Shown here piece after piece: positions 8,201 to 15,813 of a stretch of 64,000 nucleotides of DNA. The position numbers were made by a program, and so were the translations under genes. The stretch covers positions 212,916 through 276,915 of the forward strand of contig NZ_JARACP010000004.1 of the NCBI RefSeq assembly GCF_028765545.1, in the 5' to 3' direction. Within the stretch, counting starts at the first letter, position 1; each line of letters starts with the position of its first letter. The notes beneath the pieces were generated by a model. That model made no database searches, was not told the DNA's origin, and saw only the letters and a program-made list of their open reading frames with translations. The stretch is from Aliivibrio sp. S4MY1. Lineage in GTDB: Bacteria; Pseudomonadota; Gammaproteobacteria; Enterobacterales; Vibrionaceae.

Positions 8201-9646
8201 ATGCCAACACACCCAAAAAACTCAACCCAAGCCACCAACCTTGAAATAAACCTAAAACACCACGGCGGAAAGCTCGGCGTCACCGGTTCTTGCCACGAAC
8301 TCAATATTAATAACAACGGTAACAATCATGGCATATTAATCGACTGTGGATTATTCCAAGGAAAAGACGCTAAAGACAATGACAAAAAGCTCGACATCGA
8401 ATTCCCTATATCACACCTAAAAGCATTAATTCTCACCCATACCCACATCGACCACATTGGCCGATTACCTTGGTTATTAGCAAAAGGCTTCAAGCAACCT
8501 ATATACTGCACACCAGCAACAGCCGAGTTAGTCCCATTAATGTTAGATGATGGCTTAAAATTACAATTAGGCTTAAATAAAGGGAAAAGAACAAGAGTAT
8601 TAGAACTAATAAGAAAACAGATAAAACCCATACCTTACAACCAATGGCACCAAATTAAACTTAGCCCTATAGCCAAACCTTCTAGTTCTAAAAGATCTTG
8701 CTCTACCCTGAAAACTAAGCGCTCTGAACCTTTAAACCTGCTCCTCCGTTTCCAACCCGCAGGCCATATCCTCGGCTCCGCTTATGTCGAAATTAAACTC
8801 CCCAATAGTGAAATTGTCGTATTCTCTGGTGATATCGGCCCATCAAATACCCCATTATTACCTGATCCAATTTCACCAAAACGTGCGGACTTATTAGTAA
8901 TAGAAAGTACTTACGGTAATAAACTTCACGACAGTGTAGAAACCAGAGCCAAAAGATTGCAACAGATAATAGAACACTCACTGCAAGATGGCGGCGCAAT
9001 CATCATTCCTGCATTTTCAGTAGGTCGAACCCAAGAGCTGCTGTTTGATATAGAACACTTAATCCATCACAACAAAATCGATTCAAAAATCCCAATCATC
9101 TTAGATTCCCCATTAGCCAACAAAGTCACCAAGCAATATCGTCGATTCAAAAAACTGTGGAGTAAAGAAGCCAAAATTAAACTCAATAATCAACGTCATC
9201 CACTTAACTTTGAACAATGCATCACTATCGAAAGCCACAAAGAGCACATGCAAGTAGTCAACCGACTAAAAAGCACCGCTGAGCCCTGCATCATTGTCGC
9301 TGCCAGCGGAATGTGTGCCGGGGGCCGAGTGATGAATTACCTAGAAGCCTTACTGCCAGATAAACGTACCGACATCATTCTAGCTGGCTACCAAGCCCAC
9401 GGCACCTTAGGACGAGATCTCCAAAACCAAAAATCAAAAGTGTGGATAGATAATCAACCCATAAATGTAAACGCACAAATTCATACGATGTCAGGCTATT
9501 CCGCCCACGCTGATCAAGCTGATTTAATTACGTTTGTTGAAGGGATTGAGGAGGGACGGAAGGAGATAGTGGTGGTGCATGGGGAGGATAACGTGCGCGA
9601 GGAGTTTGAGAGGGTGCTGGAGACTAGAAACTATACGCTGCGCTAG
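8201..9646 (+). CDS. Metallo-beta-lactamase/beta-CASP family RNase-like protein
   Basis: The 481-residue product has the metallo-beta-lactamase fold: the metal-binding THTHIDHIGRLPWL (HxHxDH) is near residue 78, PAGHILGSAYVEI and FSGDIGPSNTP follow, then the beta-CASP insert with LVIESTYGNKLH. The C-terminal RNA-metabolising block holds AASGMCAGGRVMNYL and a late SGYSAHADQADL. This is the architecture of CPSF/YSH1-type nucleases, so an RNA endo- or exonuclease role is likely but unproven. A strong AAGGAGAT precedes the ATG. The last eight codons (ETRNYTLR) are written in the family A repeat that starts at 9620, so the natural C-terminus has been replaced or extended. Confidence 0.85.
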   Translation: MPTHPKNSTQATNLEINLKHHGGKLGVTGSCHELNINNNGNNHGILIDCGLFQGKDAKDNDKKLDIEFPISHLKALILTHTHIDHIGRLPWLLAKGFKQPIYCTPATAELVPLMLDDGLKLQLGLNKGKRTRVLELIRKQIKPIPYNQWHQIKLSPIAKPSSSKRSCSTLKTKRSEPLNLLLRFQPAGHILGSAYVEIKLPNSEIVVFSGDIGPSNTPLLPDPISPKRADLLVIESTYGNKLHDSVETRAKRLQQIIEHSLQDGGAIIIPAFSVGRTQELLFDIEHLIHHNKIDSKIPIILDSPLANKVTKQYRRFKKLWSKEAKIKLNNQRHPLNFEQCITIESHKEHMQVVNRLKSTAEPCIIVAASGMCAGGRVMNYLEALLPDKRTDIILAGYQAHGTLGRDLQNQKSKVWIDNQPINVNAQIHTMSGYSAHADQADLITFVEGIEEGRKEIVVVHGEDNVREEFERVLETRNYTLR

Positions 9647-9650
9647 CTAG
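9620..9650. repeat. Family A repeat arm overlapping a gene end
   Basis: GAGACTAGAAACTATACGCT then GCGCTAGCTAG is the left arm of a family A repeat. It encodes the last eight residues and the TAG stop of the preceding metallo-beta-lactamase gene. It is followed directly by a family B arm at 9658. Confidence 0.75.
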
Positions 9651-9657
9651 ATGGAAT

Positions 9658-9700
9658 AGAGTTCAGATCGCTGCGCTTGCAGAGTTCAGAGGTGATTGTT
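9658..9700. repeat. Family B repeat, left arm, upstream of the S23-type gene
   Basis: AGAGTTCAGATCGCTGCGCT then TGCAGAGTTCAGAGGTGATT is one arm of the family B palindrome. The inverse arm lies at 10201-10242. In compact family B copies (34891, 46378) the two arms are separated by only about 20 bases; here they bracket a gene of about 120 codons. Confidence 0.8.
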
Positions 9701-9730
9701 GTAAGTATTTAAATGATATTAGGGGTATAT

Positions 9731-10084
9731 ATGCGTTGTGAGAAATTAAAAGTTTGGAAGAGGGCTTGCCGATTATCTTGTGAGATTTACAAAACAACTT
9801 CAAGTATTAAGGACTATGGCTTTCGAGACCAAATAACACGCTCTGGGTTATCTGTACCATCGAATATTGCTGAGGGGGAAGAAAGAAGCGGTGTAAAAGA
9901 GCAAATACGATTTTTGAATTATTCTCAAGGTTCTGCCGCTGAATTAATAACACAGCTATTTATAGGGATAGAAATAGGATACATAGAAAAACAGAAAGGC
10001 TTAGAATTGATAAATGAAACTAAAGAGATTTTAGCTATTATCTCTCAGCTGTCTAAAAATAAGAAAGCAGTGCTGAAGAATTAA
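9731..10084 (+). CDS. Four-helix-bundle protein, S23/23S rRNA intervening-sequence family
   Basis: A 117-residue, wholly helical protein of the S23/bAvd-like four-helix-bundle family. The family pattern is plain: KLKVWKRACRLSCEIYK, then YGFRDQITRSGLSVPSNIAEG, then FLNYSQGSAAELITQL. Such proteins occur inside 23S rRNA intervening sequences and as stand-alone genes; a cousin is the accessory protein of diversity-generating retroelements. Their function is poorly known and is probably nucleic-acid binding. I chose the ATG at 9731 because AGGGG lies five bases upstream, rather than the ATG at 9713. No rRNA sequence surrounds it; instead it sits between inverted family B repeat arms. Confidence 0.85.
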   Translation: MRCEKLKVWKRACRLSCEIYKTTSSIKDYGFRDQITRSGLSVPSNIAEGEERSGVKEQIRFLNYSQGSAAELITQLFIGIEIGYIEKQKGLELINETKEILAIISQLSKNKKAVLKN

Positions 10085-10242
10085 AGCGAATACCTCTGAG
10101 TTTTGTAAGCAGAGTTATCTGTACTTTTTATAATCTTTAAGGTTTTATTCTATCGATAGTAGAGGAATACCAAAATTAAAAATTATGCAGAAAAACTACA
10201 GCGAACACCTCTGAATTCTGCAAGCGAAGCGATCTGAACTCT
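10085..10242. repeat. Family B right arms, one degenerate and one intact
   Basis: 10085-10125 is a worn copy (TACCTCTGAGTTTTGTAAGC). 10201-10242 is nearly perfect (ACACCTCTGAATTCTGCAAG then CGAAGCGATCTGAACTCT). The second is the inverse of the arm at 9658, closing an inverted-repeat-bounded unit of 585 bp around the S23-type gene. Confidence 0.75.
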
Positions 10243-10321
10243 TCATCCCCATTAACATTTCAGTTATACTTCCACCTCGACATCTCTCAAGTCAAACCAT
10301 TAACATAAGGCGCACGTTTCC

Positions 10322-10966
10322 ATGAAAACAAAAGACAGAATAATCCTCGGTGCCTTAACCCTCTTTAACCAAAACGGTGAGCGCAATATCACCACCAACC
10401 ACATCGCTGCACACCTTGAGATCAGCCCTGGTAACCTTTATTACCATTTCCGCAATAAAGAAGAGATCATTAATAGTATTTTTGATAACTACGCGATTGA
10501 GTTGAAAACTCGCTTTAAGCCGATGGCTGAAGAAGAGCAATCGAATATGCCTAGCGTGCAACTCATGTTGAGTTACCTTGATTCGATTTTTGAGTTGATG
10601 TGGAACTACCGTTTCTTCTACGCTAATTTGCCTGATATCTTGAGCAGAGATGAGAAACTAAAGCAAAAATACACTAAAGCTCAGCTTGCATTACACAATA
10701 ACTTAATAGCGATCATGAATAACTTCCGTGATTCTGGTTTAATAGCCCTCGAAGATGATGAGCTACAAGCTCTGACTAAAACTCTGCATCTAGTTGCATC
10801 ATGTTGGATAAATTATCAAACCGCTTTACTATCAGATAATGAAATTACCGAAGCGGTAATCTATCAAGGTATGTTACAGATGCTGAATGTTGTAAGACCA
10901 ATGGCGACAGAGCAGGGAAGAAAGCAGATATTGGAATTGGAAGAGCATTATCAGAATAGATTATAA
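10322..10966 (+). CDS. TetR family transcriptional regulator
   Basis: A 214-residue regulator with an N-terminal TetR helix-turn-helix (residues 1-50: RIILGALTLFNQNG, then ITTNHIAAHLEISPGNLYYHFRNKEEII) and a helical C-terminal ligand or dimer domain with several aromatic residues (LMWNYRFFYANLPDIL). The recognition helix with GNLYYHF is classic. The target and ligand are unknown. It stands alone between repeat elements and wzz. Autoregulation through its own upstream region (10243-10321) would be usual for the family, but no clear operator palindrome is visible. Confidence 0.88.
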   Translation: MKTKDRIILGALTLFNQNGERNITTNHIAAHLEISPGNLYYHFRNKEEIINSIFDNYAIELKTRFKPMAEEEQSNMPSVQLMLSYLDSIFELMWNYRFFYANLPDILSRDEKLKQKYTKAQLALHNNLIAIMNNFRDSGLIALEDDELQALTKTLHLVASCWINYQTALLSDNEITEAVIYQGMLQMLNVVRPMATEQGRKQILELEEHYQNRL

Positions 10967-11125
10967 AATTTAGAACGGTCGTAAACTTCTTTACAGAGTT
11001 AGGAAGTATTAATTGTAATTTATATACTAAAAGTTAGTACCTCTGAACTTTGTTCTTATTTTTATAACCTCTAGTTATTTACACTCCTATATAATTTACG
11101 GACAAAAAATAAAATTTGGAACGAA

Positions 11126-11902
11126 ATGAACGATCAAATACCACAGCAGTTTCAGCAACATCCTATGGCATCATCATTTCAGAATGATGAAATTGACTTA
11201 AAAGAACTATTCTTAGTCTTATGGGCGGGGAAGTTATGGATTATTGGTGTAACGCTCTTGTTTGCAGTCGGTGCAACAATATTTGCAATTCAATCACCAA
11301 ATATTTATGAATCAAAAGCAGTGTTAGTTGTTAATGCAGACCCGTATGGATTTATTGAAGACAATGGTTATATCGTCGGTTTGGAGTTAGTACATAAAGC
11401 TAATGCTGAATTCCCTTTTATTAGCGGAAAGTCGATGAAGGAAGCTGTTGGAGAATTGGCAAATAGTAGTAGCTCTAATTTTAATAAGTTGTCTTTTTCG
11501 ATAGATAAGAGAAGTGGTCAAATTTCTGTATCTCAGCAAGGACAAAAAGCAGAAGATACTTATCAAAATATATTGACTTTTAGTCAATATATAAATCAAG
11601 CTTATAAGCAGAGAGAGTTAGTTAAAGCCGCTATTGAGCTAACATCAACAAAAGCTCTATTGGAGCAAAACCAAATAGAAAAAGTGAAAAATATGCTTGC
11701 AGAAAAGTATGCGCAACAGCTTTATAAAGTTGCGATATTGAAAAATGCAAATACTGAACTACTTCATGTAATCCAAGAACCAGTGAAAGCAACTAGCTAT
11801 ATCAAACCCAAACGAGCATTAATTATTGTGCTAGGTATGCTGTTTGGTGGGATACTAGGAGTTGCTATAGTACTAATTCGATTTGCACTTAGAAAAGAAT
11901 AA
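11126..11902 (+). CDS. wzz: Polysaccharide chain-length determinant (Wzz)
   Basis: Wzz proteins sit in the inner membrane and set the modal length of Wzy-made polymers. The 258-residue product has a first membrane helix at about residues 34-54 (KLWIIGVTLLFAVGATIFAI), the following IYESKAVLVVNADPYG of the Wzz domain, a periplasmic helical region, and a second helix near the C-terminus (IIVLGMLFGGILGVAIVLIR) preceded by the Pro-containing motif IKPKRALI. It is shorter than the roughly 325 residues of E. coli Wzz, mainly in the periplasmic part, yet both anchors are intact. It directly precedes the ops-led polysaccharide operon, separated by a weak hairpin. Confidence 0.88.
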   Translation: MNDQIPQQFQQHPMASSFQNDEIDLKELFLVLWAGKLWIIGVTLLFAVGATIFAIQSPNIYESKAVLVVNADPYGFIEDNGYIVGLELVHKANAEFPFISGKSMKEAVGELANSSSSNFNKLSFSIDKRSGQISVSQQGQKAEDTYQNILTFSQYINQAYKQRELVKAAIELTSTKALLEQNQIEKVKNMLAEKYAQQLYKVAILKNANTELLHVIQEPVKATSYIKPKRALIIVLGMLFGGILGVAIVLIRFALRKE

Positions 11903-11911
11903 CCATGAAAG

Positions 11912-11943
11912 ATAAGGAATTAAATTATATACCTTATTTTTTT
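11912..11943 (+). terminator. Weak terminator-like hairpin after wzz
   Basis: ATAAGG pairs with CCTTAT across an AT-rich loop and is followed by a T run (11937-11943). The stem is only six pairs, so termination may be partial. It separates wzz from the ops-led operon. Confidence 0.4.
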
Positions 11944-12011
11944 GTAAGATACACCACATGTGAAAAATAGAGTAAAATACAGCTCTATTAAATAAATTTA
12001 AAATAGTTTAT

Positions 12012-12050
12012 ACGCCTTGGGTATGCGTTAGAACCTATGGGCGGTAGCGT
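12012..12050 (+). promoter_or_regulatory. JUMPstart region with ops element for RfaH
   Basis: GGCGGTAGCGT at 12040-12050 is identical to the core of the E. coli ops element, which pauses RNA polymerase and recruits RfaH to suppress early termination in long polysaccharide operons. The upstream bases (GTTAGAACCTATGG) resemble the rest of a JUMPstart sequence. It lies 29 bases before the first gene of the cluster. An ATG at 12037 overlaps the element but is not a credible start. Confidence 0.85.
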
Positions 12051-12078
12051 ATCAAAATTTTACAAAAAAGGACTAAAA

Positions 12079-13275
12079 ATGTACTTATTTACCAGTGAAG
12101 TAGTAGCCCCAGGCCATCCTGATAAGTGTGCTGATATCATTTCAGACTCTATTGTTGATGCGCTTATCATCCATGATTCACAATCGCGTGTTGCGAGTGA
12201 GGTATTCGTTGCAGGTAAAAATATCATTATTGGTGGCGAAGTAAAAACAACGGCTAACCTTTCACAAGCTGATTATGAAAAAATAGTAAAAGATGCATTA
12301 ATTAAGATTGGCTACACAGGAAAAGGCGCTTTTACAAAAGAGCAATGCTTACACCCTGATGATATTAATGTTCAAGTATTACTAAACCAACAATCACAAG
12401 ACATCAACCAAGGTGTTGACCAAGAAAATGGTGAAACTGGTGCGGGTGACCAAGGTATTATGTTTGGCTACGCTATTGCAGAAACGGCTGACTTTATGCC
12501 TTCTGCTATTTCTTACGCTCGTATGCTTAGTGATAAGGTATACCATTATGCATTAAACCATGATCATAAACTTGGTGTTGATATTAAAACTCAAGTAACG
12601 ATGGATTATGGTAATAAAGAAAACTTTGAAAATGGTAAACCTCAAAAAATCCATACCATCGTTGTTTCAGCGCCATCAGTAGAGAATATGCCAATTGAAG
12701 AAGTTCGTGCTTTAATTCAAGGGTTGATTGATGATACAGGTTTACCAACAGAACTTTATAACCCTCAAGAAACGATTATTCATATTAACCCAACAGGTCG
12801 CTATGTAAATCATAGCTCACTGCATGATTCGGGTTTAACTGGACGTAAACTAATCGTAGATTCATTTGGTGGTTATGCCCCTATTGGTGGTGGTGCGCAA
12901 TCTTCTAAAGATTACACAAAAGTTGACCGTTCAGGTTTATATGCAGGCCGTTGGTTAGCCAAACATATAGTAGCAGCAGGCCTTGCAACTAAATGTATTG
13001 TTCAGCTTTCTTATGCTATTGGTGTAGCAAAACCAACATCAGTATCTGTTGATACACAAGGTACATTTACTAAAGTAGATGATGATGTGTTATCACAATT
13101 TATTATTGATAATTTCTCATTGACTCCAAATTGGATAACTAAGAAATTTAATTTGGATAAACCAAGTGCTGAAACTTTCCTATATGCAGATGTTGCATCA
13201 CGTGGCCAAGTTGGTCAAAGTGACTACCCTTGGGAGCAGTTGGATGAGTTAGATAAGTTTCAATCAATTAAGTGA
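12079..13275 (+). CDS. S-adenosylmethionine synthetase-like protein, first gene of the polysaccharide operon
   Basis: About 398 residues with the full MetK pattern: EVVAPGHPDKCADIISDS at the N-terminus with the ATP-binding His, GAGDQGIMFGYA near residue 118, INPTGRYV, DSGLTGRKLIVDSFGG and VDRSGLYAGRWLAKHIVAAG. The enzyme makes SAM from ATP and methionine. It differs clearly from the E. coli housekeeping MetK (for example GGGAQSSKDYTK for GGGAFSGKDPSK), so it looks like a diverged paralogue. The start is the ATG preceded by AAAGGA, not the ATG inside the ops element. Two methyltransferase genes lie downstream, so it may supply SAM for glycan methylation; that link is inference. Confidence 0.88.
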   Translation: MYLFTSEVVAPGHPDKCADIISDSIVDALIIHDSQSRVASEVFVAGKNIIIGGEVKTTANLSQADYEKIVKDALIKIGYTGKGAFTKEQCLHPDDINVQVLLNQQSQDINQGVDQENGETGAGDQGIMFGYAIAETADFMPSAISYARMLSDKVYHYALNHDHKLGVDIKTQVTMDYGNKENFENGKPQKIHTIVVSAPSVENMPIEEVRALIQGLIDDTGLPTELYNPQETIIHINPTGRYVNHSSLHDSGLTGRKLIVDSFGGYAPIGGGAQSSKDYTKVDRSGLYAGRWLAKHIVAAGLATKCIVQLSYAIGVAKPTSVSVDTQGTFTKVDDDVLSQFIIDNFSLTPNWITKKFNLDKPSAETFLYADVASRGQVGQSDYPWEQLDELDKFQSIK

Positions 13276-13410
13276 AATTATTTCAATAATTGATTATCTT
13301 TTTCATTCAAAGAGAATTTAATTTTTAGTAGGCGTGATAGTTTTCGTTATTTTTTTGAATTTAAAAACTTTCGTTCGTGTGCTGTGGTTAATAAATATAT
13401 AGAGATTATT

Positions 13411-14535
13411 ATGGTTAGAAAAAAAGTTCTCACGGTTTTTGGTACTCGTCCCGAAGCTATAAAAATGGCACCTTTAGTGCATGCTCTTGCCTGTGACGAA
13501 AGGTTCGAATCTAAGTGTTGTGTTACTGCTCAACACCGTGAAATGCTTGACCAAGTGTTAGAACTTTTTGAAATCACACCAGATTATGATCTTAACTTAA
13601 TGAAAGTAGGTCAAACGTTAAATGATCTAACAGCCCTAATAATTCAAGAGTTAAAGCCAGTATTACAAGAGTTTAAACCTGATGTGGTTTTAGTTCATGG
13701 TGATACAGCAACAACATTTGCGGCAAGTTTAGCGGCATATTATGAGCAAATTGAAGTTGGTCATGTAGAGGCTGGTTTACGAACTAGAAATATTTATTCA
13801 CCCTGGCCAGAAGAGGCAAATCGTCGTTTAACAGGTGTTTTGACTAAGTATCATTTTGCACCGACAGAAACATCTAAAGAAAACCTTCTTCGAGAAAGCG
13901 TTAATTCAGATGATATTACAATTACAGGTAATACAGTGATTGATGCTCTATTAATGATTAAAAATAAAATTGATACAGATGTAACTTTAAAAGAAATACT
14001 TACATCACAATTTTCACAGTTGGATCAAAGTAAAAAACTAATTTTAGTTACGGGTCATCGACGAGAAAGCTTTGGTGGTGGCTTTGAACGTATCTGCCAA
14101 TCATTAGCTCAAACTGCACAAGCACACCCTGAGGTGCAGATTGTTTATCCCATGCATTTAAACCCTAATGTCCGTGAACCTGTAAATCGTATCTTGTCTG
14201 GGATTGAAAATATTAAGTTGATTGAGCCGCAGCAATATTTACCATTTATTTATTTAATGATGCGTGCAGATATTATTTTAACTGACTCTGGAGGTATTCA
14301 AGAAGAAGCACCTTCACTAGGAAAACCAGTGTTAGTGATGCGAGATACGACAGAGCGTCCAGAGGCAGTAAGTGCTGGCACAGTTAAGTTAGTTGGTACT
14401 AATATTGAAATAATTACAACTGAATTAAATAAGTTACTTACCGATGAAAATGCATATAAAGAAATGAGTTATGCACATAATCCATATGGTGATGGTAAAG
14501 CTTGTAAACGAATTTTAGACGAATTAAGTAAATAA
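13411..14535 (+). CDS. wecB: UDP-N-acetylglucosamine 2-epimerase
   Basis: WecB interconverts UDP-GlcNAc and UDP-ManNAc in the cytoplasm. The 374-residue product shows [14 protein letters not shown] at the N-terminus, [40 protein letters not shown] and [17 protein letters not shown], all hallmarks of non-hydrolysing epimerases. I chose the ATG at 13411 ([11 protein letters not shown]), with GAGATT upstream, over an upstream GTG. It is followed within 18 bases by wecC, and together they would make UDP-ManNAcA. Confidence 0.95.
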   Translation: MVRKKVLTVFGTRPEAIKMAPLVHALACDERFESKCCVTAQHREMLDQVLELFEITPDYDLNLMKVGQTLNDLTALIIQELKPVLQEFKPDVVLVHGDTATTFAASLAAYYEQIEVGHVEAGLRTRNIYSPWPEEANRRLTGVLTKYHFAPTETSKENLLRESVNSDDITITGNTVIDALLMIKNKIDTDVTLKEILTSQFSQLDQSKKLILVTGHRRESFGGGFERICQSLAQTAQAHPEVQIVYPMHLNPNVREPVNRILSGIENIKLIEPQQYLPFIYLMMRADIILTDSGGIQEEAPSLGKPVLVMRDTTERPEAVSAGTVKLVGTNIEIITTELNKLLTDENAYKEMSYAHNPYGDGKACKRILDELSK

Positions 14536-14553
14536 TTATTTAGGAATAGATGA

Positions 14554-15813
14554 ATGTCATTTGAAACTATTGCAGTTGTTGGTTTAGGTTATATTGGTTT
14601 GCCGACAGCTGCTATGTTTGCTTCGCGTAAGAAGAAAGTAATAGGTATTGATGTTAATCAACATGCTGTAGATACAATAAATCAAGGTAAAATACATATT
14701 GTAGAGCCAGATCTTGATATGATTGTTCATGCAGCTGTGAGTGGAGGCTATTTAAAAGCAACGACTCAACCAGAACCTGCTGATGCCTTTTTAATTGCAG
14801 TGCCAACACCATTTTTACCGTGCGAGGAGGGGGATATCCCTGCTCCTGACCTTTCTTATATCGAAGCTGCAAGTAAAGCAATTGCTCCAGTATTGAAGAA
14901 GGGTGATTTGGTTATTTTAGAATCTACCTCACCAGTAGGTGCAACAGAGCAAATGGCGATTTGGCTTGCTCAAGATCGTAGCGACCTCACTTTTCCACAA
15001 ACTCATGGTGAAGATGCTGATATCAACATTGCACACTGTCCTGAGCGTGTTTTACCAGGTCATGTTGTTCGTGAACTTGTTGAAAATGATCGTGTTATCG
15101 GTGGGTTAACTAATAAGTGTTCTGAACGAAGTGTTGATCTTTATAAAACGTTTGTAGAGGGCGAATGTATTATTACAAATGCTCGTACAGCCGAAATGGC
15201 AAAATTAACAGAAAATAGCTCACGCGATGTGCAAATTGCATTTGCTAATGAACTTTCGATTATTTGCGACAGACTTGATATTGACGTATGGGAACTAATT
15301 TCTCTGGCTAACCGCCATCCACGAGTGAATATTCTACAGCCTGGACCTGGTGTAGGAGGCCACTGCATTGCGGTTGATCCTTGGTTTATAGTGTCAAAAA
15401 CACCCGAAGAAGCACAATTGATTCATACAGCGCGAAAAGTAAACGATAGCAAACCTGGCTGGGTTGTTAATAAAACAAAGATAGCTATTGCGGACTTCCT
15501 ACAAGAGAATGCTGATAAAATGGTAAAAGATATTACAATAGCTTGTTATGGCTTAGCATTTAAACCGGATATTGATGATTTACGGGAAAGCCCTGCTTTA
15601 AATATTGTTAAGGAGATTGTTAAGATACATACGGGTAAAATACTTACTGTGGAGCCTAATATCTCGAACTTACCAGAATCGTTGTCTTGTCAGTTAGTTA
15701 CATTAGATGATGCAAGAGAAGCGGATATACATATTATGCTTGTTGACCATAAAGAATTTAAAGAACAATCTAAACCTGTTGGAATAGTAATTGATACCAA
15801 GGGAATTTGGTAA
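14554..15813 (+). CDS. wecC: UDP-N-acetyl-D-mannosamine dehydrogenase
   Basis: WecC oxidises UDP-ManNAc twice with NAD+ to UDP-ManNAcA. The 419-residue product has the Rossmann motif VVGLGYIGLPTAAMFA, STSPVG, HCPERVLPG, the tetramer core ENSSRDVQIAFANEL, and the catalytic PGPGVGGHCIAVDPWF with the nucleophilic Cys. AGGAATAG precedes the ATG. Its TAA overlaps the ATG of the asparagine synthase gene by one base. Confidence 0.94.
   Translation: MSFETIAVVGLGYIGLPTAAMFASRKKKVIGIDVNQHAVDTINQGKIHIVEPDLDMIVHAAVSGGYLKATTQPEPADAFLIAVPTPFLPCEEGDIPAPDLSYIEAASKAIAPVLKKGDLVILESTSPVGATEQMAIWLAQDRSDLTFPQTHGEDADINIAHCPERVLPGHVVRELVENDRVIGGLTNKCSERSVDLYKTFVEGECIITNARTAEMAKLTENSSRDVQIAFANELSIICDRLDIDVWELISLANRHPRVNILQPGPGVGGHCIAVDPWFIVSKTPEEAQLIHTARKVNDSKPGWVVNKTKIAIADFLQENADKMVKDITIACYGLAFKPDIDDLRESPALNIVKEIVKIHTGKILTVEPNISNLPESLSCQLVTLDDAREADIHIMLVDHKEFKEQSKPVGIVIDTKGIW

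Noticed and set aside
9731..10084. 23S rRNA intervening sequence
   Set aside because: The S23-type protein suggested it, but no rRNA sequence flanks the gene.
12037..12078. Upstream ATG start for the metK-like gene
   Set aside because: It overlaps the ops element, has no ribosome-binding site, and adds residues absent from MetK proteins.
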